Part shown: positions 1-6,647 of the stretch, one piece after another
Position numbering within the stretch: position 1 is the stretch's first letter
How the letters are laid out: every line of letters starts with the position of its first letter
Assembly (NCBI GenBank): GCA_015661935.1
Contig: DQVD01000435.1
Location: 1-7,526 of the forward strand
From: Desulfocapsa sulfexigens
Lineage (GTDB): Bacteria > Desulfobacterota > Desulfobulbia > Desulfobulbales > Desulfocapsaceae
Direction: 5' to 3'
DNA: 7,526 nt
Position numbers and translations under genes: made by a program
Notes under the pieces: model-generated
What the model was told of the DNA's origin: nothing
What the model saw: only the letters and a program-made list of their open reading frames with translations
The model's database searches: none

Positions 1-1236
1 ATGGCTGCCACCTATTTTTTAGGTGTTTTTAACGATAACTTTTTTAAGCAGGCGGCCTTGCTTCTGGCGGTTCTTTCCGGATTATCAGGACTCCAGGGGA
101 AGGCAACCATGCTTTTTTCCCTTCCCTTTATTCTTTTTTCTGCCTATGGCGGCTGGCTAGCCGATCGTTTTCCTAAGCGTCAGGTTATCATTGGAGTAAA
201 ATTCCTTGAAGGTATCGCTATGCTGATTGGTGCCTATGGTATTATTACACTCAGTTGGGGCTGGATACTTGCCATGGTTTTCCTTATGGGACTTCAGTCA
301 ACTTTCTTTGGTCCTGCTCTCAATGGCTCCATCCCGGAGCTTTATCCTTCCTGGTATGTCACTAAAGCAAATGCACTTCTTAAACTGGTGACAACGGCTG
401 CAATACTACTTGGAATGGCGGCTGCCGGAATTGCACTCGATCAGCATTGGCTGGATACAGATATTCCTTTTGGCAGAGTATTGGTTTCGGTTACTGTTTT
501 GTCAGTGGCACTTGCTGGTATTATTGCAGCTTTTGGAATTAAAAGAATCGAGAATATAAACAGTAAAAGCCCTTTTCCATGGGCAGGGCCCATTGTATCA
601 CTACAGGATAGCATAAAATTGCGTCATGATCCGCCGCTGTTGCTTGCAGTAATTGGGGATACATATTTTTATTTTTTAAGTTTAATTGCTGTGATGCTTA
701 TTAACACCATGGGTGTAAATGAGCTCCAGATGTCAGTGACTGCAACCAGTTTACTGGCGGTATCGCTGATGGCCGGGGTGTGTATTGGAGCACTGGTTGC
801 TGCTAAAATCACCAGTCCGGAGCGTTGGTCTCATGTCCTTGGTCCTGCAAGCTTTGGGATGGGACTCTGTTTGTTTGGGGCAGGTATAGTTGCCGGAATG
901 GAACTTGATTTACAATGGGTCTTGCTTTTTGTATCTCTCATGGGAGCAGGATTTTGTGGTGGTATATTCCTTATACCGCTGACTGCTTTTATACAGGTTC
1001 GTCCAGATTTGAATAAGAAGGGGAAAGTGATAGCTGCTGCAAACTTTTGTGCTTTTACCGGAATGCTGATAGCAGGGTCTATTTTTACTCCATTTGATAA
1101 GAATTTTCTTCCATCTTCAAATGTGCTTTTTCTGGGAATAATTGGAATGATCTCAGCCGTTCTTTTTTATGGTGGTCACAAATTTATCAATTCTTCAGCC
1201 TATGACGGTTCAACAGGAAGAGAGAATAATGTTTAA
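1..1236 (+). CDS. lplT: MFS transporter, LplT-like lysophospholipid flippase (N-terminus probably cut by window edge)
   Basis: Likely an inner-membrane transporter that flips lysophospholipids (2-acyl-lyso-PE type) from the periplasmic to the cytoplasmic leaflet for re-acylation. The 411 visible residues are almost wholly hydrophobic, with about 11-12 membrane segments. The opening FLGVFNDNFFKQ is the N-terminal signature of LplT and related MFS proteins. GGWLADRFPKRQ at residues 50-61 is the MFS motif A loop between helices 2 and 3. In relatives the FNDN motif is preceded by some 10-20 more residues, so the ATG at position 1 may be an internal Met and the gene may start upstream; this cannot be decided here. 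The stop codon lies inside the start of the Aas-like gene (8-nt overlap), the same partnership as lplT and aas in Escherichia coli. The family call is firm. The substrate is inferred from similarity and from the neighbour. Confidence 0.85.
   Translation: MAATYFLGVFNDNFFKQAALLLAVLSGLSGLQGKATMLFSLPFILFSAYGGWLADRFPKRQVIIGVKFLEGIAMLIGAYGIITLSWGWILAMVFLMGLQSTFFGPALNGSIPELYPSWYVTKANALLKLVTTAAILLGMAAAGIALDQHWLDTDIPFGRVLVSVTVLSVALAGIIAAFGIKRIENINSKSPFPWAGPIVSLQDSIKLRHDPPLLLAVIGDTYFYFLSLIAVMLINTMGVNELQMSVTATSLLAVSLMAGVCIGALVAAKITSPERWSHVLGPASFGMGLCLFGAGIVAGMELDLQWVLLFVSLMGAGFCGGIFLIPLTAFIQVRPDLNKKGKVIAAANFCAFTGMLIAGSIFTPFDKNFLPSSNVLFLGIIGMISAVLFYGGHKFINSSAYDGSTGRENNV
1215..1224 (+). promoter_or_regulatory. 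Ribosome binding site for the Aas-like gene
   Basis: The purine-rich AGGAAGAGAG lies just upstream of the ATG at 1229, inside the end of the transporter gene. It decides the start in favour of 1229 over the in-frame ATG at 1169. The 20 extra residues from 1169 have no hydrophobic or conserved character, and would deepen the overlap with the transporter to 68 nt. Starting at 1229 gives MFKKLFHVLILFVLSL, a sensible basic-hydrophobic membrane-associated N-terminus. Confidence 0.65.
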
Positions 1237-3874
1237 AAAACTTTTTCATGTGCTCATCTTATTTGTACTTAGTCTCCGTTACAGAGTTACAATTATCGGC
1301 TTGAATACTATTCGTGAAAAAGGGAACAAATCCATTCTGTTTATGCCGAACCACCCGGCACTTATTGATCCGGTTATTATGATGGCCCGGCTTTTTCGTG
1401 ATTTTGCTCCCCGTCCTTTAGCCGATGAGGTGCAGGTGGACAGAACCCTGCTTCGTCCACTAATGAAGGCAATCAATGCTGTGGTCATTCCTGATTTGAA
1501 AATAAAGGGTAATCAGGGAAGAAAAGCTGTCATTGATGGGGTACAGGAAATCATCAACGGTTTGAAACGTGGGGATAATATTCTCCTTTATCCGGCTGGA
1601 AAACTCTATCGCAGCCGACACGAATCCCTTGGCGCAAATAGTTCGGTTGATCTTGTGTTAAAAAGGGTTCCAGATGCCAGAGTTGTACTGATTCGTACTA
1701 CTGGCCTCTGGGGCAGCAGTTTTAGTCGTGCTTGCGGCGAGGTTTCACTTACTAAGAATATTCGTTTATATTGTCTGGCCATCGTTTCGGCAGGGTTGTT
1801 TTTTATGCCAAAACGTCAGGTGACCATAGAATTTGTCGAGCGGGATACTTTTCCACGAGCTGCTGATAAACAACAGATAAACAGATATCTCGAAGATTTT
1901 TATAATGAGGTTGAACAATACAATACGACATATCCGTATTTCTGGTGGAAGGGAAGGGCAGCGAGACAAGTGCCCGAACCTGCACGAGTCTGCATTGGTG
2001 ATGATACCAGTCATATTCCTGCAGCAACAAAAGAACTGGTTCTTGAAAAACTTCGCGAACTGAGTGGTGTTAAGGTTATCAACCTGAAGGATACTCTCGC
2101 CAACGATCTTGGTATGGATTCTCTGATCATGGTAGAGTATTCAGCCTGGCTTGAGTTGGAGTTCGGGGTGAATTTGTCGACACTTGATGGACTCCAAAAT
2201 GTGGCTCACTGCATATTAGCTGCAGCTGGAGAATTCAGTTCTCCAGAAGGCACTGAAGAGATATGCGTTGATGATCGCTGGTTTGCAGGAAAAAGTAATG
2301 CTTCACTTGCTATGCCGCAAGGGGATAATGTGGCAGCACTTTTTCTTTCCCAGGCAAAGAAAAACCCTGCTAAAGTGATTGTGACAGATCAGATCAGCGG
2401 GCCCAAAACCTATAGGGAATTGGTCACTGGTATTTTTGCCCTGAGATCTGTGATTTCTTCTTTTGCTGAAACAAATGTTGGAATCATGTTGCCGGCAACA
2501 GTGAGTGCTACACTCTCTTATTTCACTGTTTTGTTTTCGGAAAAAGTTCCAGTGATGGTGAACTGGACTGTCGGGCAGGCTAACATGAGTTACTGTCTGA
2601 AGAATGCTAATGTGCAACATGTAATAACTGCGAAGGCCTTATATGAGAAAATAAAAGGGCAAGGAGTCGATCTTGACAAGATAGGTGTGAAATTCCTCTT
2701 TTTAGAAGAAATGGCTGCTGGAATTACACTTCCTGCAAAGTTAAAAGCTCTGTTTCGCGCACGGTTTTTATTACGGAGTCTTGAACAGGTTGATATAAAG
2801 GAAACAGCTGCAATTCTCTTTACATCCGGTTCCGAATCACACCCAAAGGCAGTGGTGTTAAGCCATACAAACTTCCTTGCTAATATTGCAGATTTCACAG
2901 CTGTACTGACTCTTACAAAAAATGACAGTCTTCTCGGAATGCTCCCGCCTTTTCACTCACTTGGTCTTGCAGGAACAGTACTTATGCCACTTGTAATGGG
3001 CCTTCCAACGGTTTATTCACCAAATCCAACTGAAGGAGCACTGCTTGCGAGGATTGCTTTTAGCCATAAGGTTTCACTCCTAATAGGGACTCCTACGTTT
3101 CTTGCCGGTATTGCAGGAGCGGTTGGAGATGAAAAACTGAATAAAGTACGTATAGCTTTTACCGGTGCCGAGAAATGTCAGCCCTATGTATATGAGGCCA
3201 TGGAGAAAAGTTTTCCTGAGGTTAGCGTGTGTGAAGGGTATGGGATTACAGAATGTTCACCTGTTGTCAGTGTGAATGATCCTGCATCGCCATTGCCCGG
3301 AACCATTGGCAGAGTGCTGGCTTCCATGGAGTATGCTCTTGTTCATGTTGAAACCGGTATTCCTGTAAAAGAAGGAGAAACCGGGAAACTTCTCCTTCGT
3401 GGACCAAATGTGTTTAGTGGATACCTGAATCATGACGGGAAATCTCCCTTTGTCGAATACCAGGGGAAACAGTGGTATGACAGTGGAGATCTCATTGTTG
3501 AACACGATGGGATTCTCACATTTGCAGGTCGTCTCAAACGTTTTATAAAGTTAGGCGGAGAGATGATTTCTCTCCCCGCCATTGAAGAGATTCTCACATG
3601 TGAATTTCCAGGGGAAGAGGAACCTCTTCTTGCAGTTTCCGCAACCCCTGGCGATGATCACCCTGAAATTCTACTCTTTTTAACCTTTGATCTGGAAAGA
3701 GAAGAGGCCAATAAACTTATCAGAGAGTTTGGGTTTTCAGCATTACATAGTATTCGACGTACAATCAGGGTAGAAACTATACCGGTTCTTGGCACAGGAA
3801 AGATTGACTATCGGGCTCTTGAGGTTTTAGGATTGGAGCAAGATCAAAAATACACAGAAAGAGGAAAAATATGA
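1229..3874 (+). CDS. aas: Aas-type fusion: PlsC-like acyltransferase, acyl carrier domain, acyl-ACP synthetase (AMP-binding)
   Basis: Predicted membrane-associated enzyme that activates a fatty acid with ATP, loads it on a carrier and re-acylates lysophospholipid. It has 881 residues; E. coli Aas has about 720. Residues 1-250 are a PlsC-like acyltransferase: NHPALIDP carries the HX4D catalytic pair (H42, D47), and the usual FPEG motif reads YPAGKLYRS (121-129). A hydrophobic stretch lies at 180-193. Residues about 262-335 are a carrier domain with LGMDSL, S298 being the expected phosphopantetheine site. From about 370 to the end is an ANL adenylation domain: P-loop TSGSESHPK (532-540), YGITE (671-675), YDSGD (750-754), the GRLKRFIKLGGE hinge, and the catalytic lysine in GTGKIDY (K858). 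All adenylation core motifs look intact. It overlaps the upstream transporter by 8 nt and the downstream gene by 4 nt, so it is translationally coupled on both sides. The lysolipid substrate is inferred from the LplT-like neighbour. Confidence 0.9.
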   Translation: MFKKLFHVLILFVLSLRYRVTIIGLNTIREKGNKSILFMPNHPALIDPVIMMARLFRDFAPRPLADEVQVDRTLLRPLMKAINAVVIPDLKIKGNQGRKAVIDGVQEIINGLKRGDNILLYPAGKLYRSRHESLGANSSVDLVLKRVPDARVVLIRTTGLWGSSFSRACGEVSLTKNIRLYCLAIVSAGLFFMPKRQVTIEFVERDTFPRAADKQQINRYLEDFYNEVEQYNTTYPYFWWKGRAARQVPEPARVCIGDDTSHIPAATKELVLEKLRELSGVKVINLKDTLANDLGMDSLIMVEYSAWLELEFGVNLSTLDGLQNVAHCILAAAGEFSSPEGTEEICVDDRWFAGKSNASLAMPQGDNVAALFLSQAKKNPAKVIVTDQISGPKTYRELVTGIFALRSVISSFAETNVGIMLPATVSATLSYFTVLFSEKVPVMVNWTVGQANMSYCLKNANVQHVITAKALYEKIKGQGVDLDKIGVKFLFLEEMAAGITLPAKLKALFRARFLLRSLEQVDIKETAAILFTSGSESHPKAVVLSHTNFLANIADFTAVLTLTKNDSLLGMLPPFHSLGLAGTVLMPLVMGLPTVYSPNPTEGALLARIAFSHKVSLLIGTPTFLAGIAGAVGDEKLNKVRIAFTGAEKCQPYVYEAMEKSFPEVSVCEGYGITECSPVVSVNDPASPLPGTIGRVLASMEYALVHVETGIPVKEGETGKLLLRGPNVFSGYLNHDGKSPFVEYQGKQWYDSGDLIVEHDGILTFAGRLKRFIKLGGEMISLPAIEEILTCEFPGEEEPLLAVSATPGDDHPEILLFLTFDLEREEANKLIREFGFSALHSIRRTIRVETIPVLGTGKIDYRALEVLGLEQDQKYTERGKI
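3861..3865 (+). promoter_or_regulatory. Ribosome binding site for the DUF3144-like gene
   Basis: GAGGA sits 5 nt before the ATG at 3871, inside the last codons of the Aas-like gene. Together with the ATGA stop/start overlap it shows that a real translation start existed here, even though the frame opened by that ATG is closed after 13 codons. Confidence 0.6.
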
Positions 3875-4082
3875 GTGAAAATACAGAAAAGACAAAGCGT
3901 TTTATGAAATAGCGGATGCCTTTATTGCGGCTGAAAATAGTTATGGTGGTAAGGCAGAGCAGGGAAAAGTCAGTGCCACATTCTTATATGGTGCGGCACG
4001 GTTTAATACTTTTCTCGTTGCCTCATGCGCTTATTGCCACCACAAAGAAGACAAACGAAAATTCGGCGCATTATTTGGATAA
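3871..4082 (+). pseudogene. DUF3144-like small protein gene, broken by a -1 frameshift
   Basis: The ATG overlaps the TGA of the Aas-like gene (ATGA), but this frame reads only MSENTEKTKRFMK before TAG at 3910-3912. The coding potential continues in the -1 frame from 3903 to the TAA at 4080-4082. It begins YEIADAFIAAENSYG and includes GKVSATFLYGAARFNTFLVA, which I recognise as the core of the DUF3144 family: small, probably cytoplasmic proteins of unknown function, usually about 90-100 residues. Joining the frames at the TTTT run (3900-3903) gives about 70 residues. Restoring one T would repair the join exactly. The C-terminus (HKEDKRKFGALFG, then stop) lacks the usual last 20-30 residues, so a second lesion is possible. 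This may be a real pseudogene, a sequencing error in the T run, or, less likely, programmed -1 slippage on TTT. The family call is from memory of the motif, without a search. Confidence 0.7.
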
Positions 4083-4163
4083 TTATTTCTACGTATCGGA
4101 AAAACAAAGTTTCTGTCTTCTGAATGTGCCCGCAGGGCATCATGTCCTTCCATCTCCCCTTAA
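4083..4163. other. Short convergent intergenic gap
   Basis: This gap separates the end of the + strand lipid operon from the end of the - strand comEC gene. If the DUF3144-like gene has lost its tail, part of this gap is former coding sequence. It holds a small perfect stem, TGCCC/GGGCA with a 3-nt loop (4127-4139), but no adjacent T run on either strand, so it is not a convincing intrinsic terminator. Confidence 0.5.
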
Positions 4164-6647
4164 CTACTTAAAAAAAGTTGAATATTTCATCGTTCCGCCG
4201 TTCTGACGGAACGTAATGGCTCCGCGTTCTGCTGTAATCAATAAAGGGATATTCTTTGTATTGCACAGTGCCCTGAGCTCAGGTGTTGGAAAAAATAAGG
4301 GTTTGAACCGTCCGGCTGAAACGACTATCTGTTCGGGATTTACAGAGTCCAGAAATTCTTCCGTGTTGGATGTTTTGGAGCCATGGTGTGGAGAAAGGAG
4401 TATGGTAGATTTTAGCTTTGTTTTATTCATTATAAGCGCATGTTCAACTCTGGAACTGATATCACCTGGAAAAAGACAGGAAAAGCCATCTCCCTTTAAT
4501 TGTACAATCAGGCTTTTATCATTGGAACTTATAGATATCTCAGAAGAGGATTCAGTATTTAAAAATGGATTGCTGATATTTGAAACTGTTACACCGGATG
4601 ATTGCATAAGGATTTCATTGTTGGTCGGTGTTTTTATTTTTATGCCAAGATCATGTGCCAGTTCAATCATATTTGAATATTTCTCGTCATGGCCGCTTTC
4701 ACCATTTACCCAAAGAACGTCGGGATGAAATCGTTTTAGCAGAAAGGGAATTCCATTATAATGGTCGGCGTCAGGATGAGTGATAAGTATGCTATCGAGA
4801 TGTGTGATTCCTTTTTGCCACAGATACCTGGCAATTACACTTTCGCCAACATTAAATCTCTTTGAAAAAGCGCCGCCTCCGTCTATAAGCATATTTTTCC
4901 CTCCTGGAAAGATAATCAGGCTGGAGGTTCCCTGTCCCACATCAAGAAAGACTATTTCAGAAGTTGTGGAAAACCTGTGCAAAAAATTCAGAGGTGGGAA
5001 AGCAAAACACAAAGTGATTCCTAAAAAGATCGGGACTGTTTTTTTTAGAGTAAGTTTTGAAAAACATAGCCCAAGACTGAGATAATAGAGAATAACAAGT
5101 GCAGGAGAAGGTGTGGGAAGCCATAGAGTTGATGCATCATAATTTTTAAAGAAATCAGTAATTAGTATGGCTGTTTTTATTCCAATTGCACCAATTTGCA
5201 GAAAATAGCCGCTTGTCGGTGGATCAAAAAAATGAACAATTATGGCGATTAAACCAAAGGGCAGGCTCCAGAGACATAGCAGAGGCTCCAGTAAAAGGTT
5301 TGCCATTGGCCCAACTGTGGATATACGGTTGAAGCTCAAGAGCAGGAGCGGGGCAGTACCAATGGTTGCTGTGATTGATACGAGTAATGCTGCCATAATC
5401 CAACGACTTATTCGTAGAAAGATACCCGTGGTTTTTTCCTTATCTGGTTGATCTTGTTCCTGCAATAGTTGAGAGAGTCGTGGAAAAATCAGAATAAGGG
5501 ATGCCACAGCAGCAAAAGAGAGTTGGAAGGATACAGTAAAAAGACTTACCGGATTTAAAAGAAGAATAAGCAGGGCTGCAAAGGAGAGAGTTGTAAAAGG
5601 GGATCGTTGTCTATGAATACAAAAGGCAAGAATAAATACAAGCACCATGATAAGTGAACGAAGTACCGGTGTTTGTGCTCCGGCAAGAAGCGCATAGATG
5701 CAAAGCGGGGGAATTGTAGCAATGAGTGCCAGTTTTTTGCAGGATATGCGCAGCATAAGATACTGGGATCGTTTTGTAAGTGAGTAAAAAAGAAGAAAAA
5801 GAAGTGAAGCAACCAGTGATAAATGCATCCCCGAAATTGCCAGAATATGCATCGTACCCGAAGCTTTAAAGGCTTCAAGAGTATCCCGGTCAATCCCGGA
5901 ACGATCACCAATAAGCAATGCCCGGTATATTCCAGACTCTTTGGAGGAAAGATTACGATTAATTAAATCTCTGATGGAAAGCCGTATGTTTTCTGGAAGA
6001 TACGTTAAACTGTGTAACCATGATTTTTGCTGGGATAAGGGGCTAATGTGAGTAATAGAGCTAATCCTGCCAGTAACCCGGATATTTTGTGAAGCAAGAA
6101 AGGAGGGATAGTCAAAGCCACCCGGGTTACCAAAGCTATATGGTCGCGAGAGTTTAGTACGAATAGCAATTTTATCGCCTGGCAGGATGGAAACAGGCCA
6201 TGAATCTTTAAGCTGCAGTCGAACAAGACCTCTTGATGAAGAAAAATGATCTTCATGAGGGAGTCGAAGGCTCTGAATTTTGACGATAACCGTACTCCGT
6301 TCACCATCAAAGAGGGGCATGCGATGCAGAGTTCCGGTAAGGACTGCATCCTCTTCTTTGGTGATATGGCTGTTAATATCCATTGACCCCAGATGCTTCT
6401 GGCCAAAATTTGCAGAGTGCAGGATGGCTAAAGAGAGAACTGTAAGGAGGAGAAAGATTATTGCCAGACCAGATTGTTTTTTATGATAAAACAAAGCAGG
6501 TACAAAAAGCAGCAAAGAAATAATGGTGGCTGCCTTTGGATCGATCGGGAAAAATCGCTGCAGAAGCAAGCCTGCAATAAAGGTAAGACTAAGAGCGATG
6601 AGGAGGTAGTGGCGGATACGCTCCTTAAAAGCCTTTACAGCATACAT
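4164..6647 (-). CDS. comEC: DNA internalization-related competence protein ComEC/Rec2
   Basis: Inner-membrane channel that carries single-stranded DNA into the cytoplasm during natural transformation. The 827 residues show the full three-part architecture. Three N-terminal membrane segments (about 13-32, 39-53, 60-76) are followed by a DUF4131/OB-fold-like soluble region (about 95-205). The polytopic competence domain (about 235-535) carries ALLIGDRSGI (243-252) and the signature GTMHILAISGMH (264-275). The C-terminal metallo-beta-lactamase domain (about 563-815) has FLDVGQG (567-573), HPDADH (624-629), FPGD (726-729) and HHG (754-756). All expected metal-site motifs are present, so the domain could be an active nuclease processing the incoming strand. 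The ATG at 6647 lies inside the end of the Kdo transferase gene (13-nt overlap). No Shine-Dalgarno sequence precedes it, which suggests coupling to upstream translation. Presence of comEC alone does not prove competence. Confidence 0.95.
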   Translation of the reverse strand: MYAVKAFKERIRHYLLIALSLTFIAGLLLQRFFPIDPKAATIISLLLFVPALFYHKKQSGLAIIFLLLTVLSLAILHSANFGQKHLGSMDINSHITKEEDAVLTGTLHRMPLFDGERSTVIVKIQSLRLPHEDHFSSSRGLVRLQLKDSWPVSILPGDKIAIRTKLSRPYSFGNPGGFDYPSFLASQNIRVTGRISSITHISPLSQQKSWLHSLTYLPENIRLSIRDLINRNLSSKESGIYRALLIGDRSGIDRDTLEAFKASGTMHILAISGMHLSLVASLLFLLFYSLTKRSQYLMLRISCKKLALIATIPPLCIYALLAGAQTPVLRSLIMVLVFILAFCIHRQRSPFTTLSFAALLILLLNPVSLFTVSFQLSFAAVASLILIFPRLSQLLQEQDQPDKEKTTGIFLRISRWIMAALLVSITATIGTAPLLLLSFNRISTVGPMANLLLEPLLCLWSLPFGLIAIIVHFFDPPTSGYFLQIGAIGIKTAILITDFFKNYDASTLWLPTPSPALVILYYLSLGLCFSKLTLKKTVPIFLGITLCFAFPPLNFLHRFSTTSEIVFLDVGQGTSSLIIFPGGKNMLIDGGGAFSKRFNVGESVIARYLWQKGITHLDSILITHPDADHYNGIPFLLKRFHPDVLWVNGESGHDEKYSNMIELAHDLGIKIKTPTNNEILMQSSGVTVSNISNPFLNTESSSEISISSNDKSLIVQLKGDGFSCLFPGDISSRVEHALIMNKTKLKSTILLSPHHGSKTSNTEEFLDSVNPEQIVVSAGRFKPLFFPTPELRALCNTKNIPLLITAERGAITFRQNGGTMKYSTFFK

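Noticed and set aside
1169..1228. Longer N-terminus for the Aas-like protein from the ATG at 1169
   Set aside because: No good ribosome binding site, unconserved-looking residues and a 68-nt overlap with the transporter; the ATG at 1229 has AGGAAGAGAG upstream and a more plausible N-terminus.
4126..4140. TGCCC-GCA-GGGCA stem as a bidirectional terminator between the convergent genes
   Set aside because: Only 5 perfect base pairs and no T run directly after it on either strand.
3916..4206. Open frame of 96 codons on the + strand
   Set aside because: It runs over the DUF3144 core in a different frame, then over the gap and the end of comEC. It has no ribosome binding site and a composition unlike a real protein.
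4191..4213. Inverted repeat CGTTCCG / CGGAACG with a 9-nt loop
   Set aside because: It lies inside the last codons of comEC. In the - direction a T7 run follows only about 14 nt later, too far for a normal intrinsic terminator; in the + direction there is no T run.
4216..4728. 170-codon open frame on the + strand opposite comEC
   Set aside because: Antisense to the metallo-beta-lactamase domain of comEC, whose motifs clearly identify the coding strand; no recognisable domain in the antisense reading.
6237..6255. Perfect 6-bp inverted repeat TGAAGA / TCTTCA
   Set aside because: Short, inside comEC coding sequence and expected by chance.
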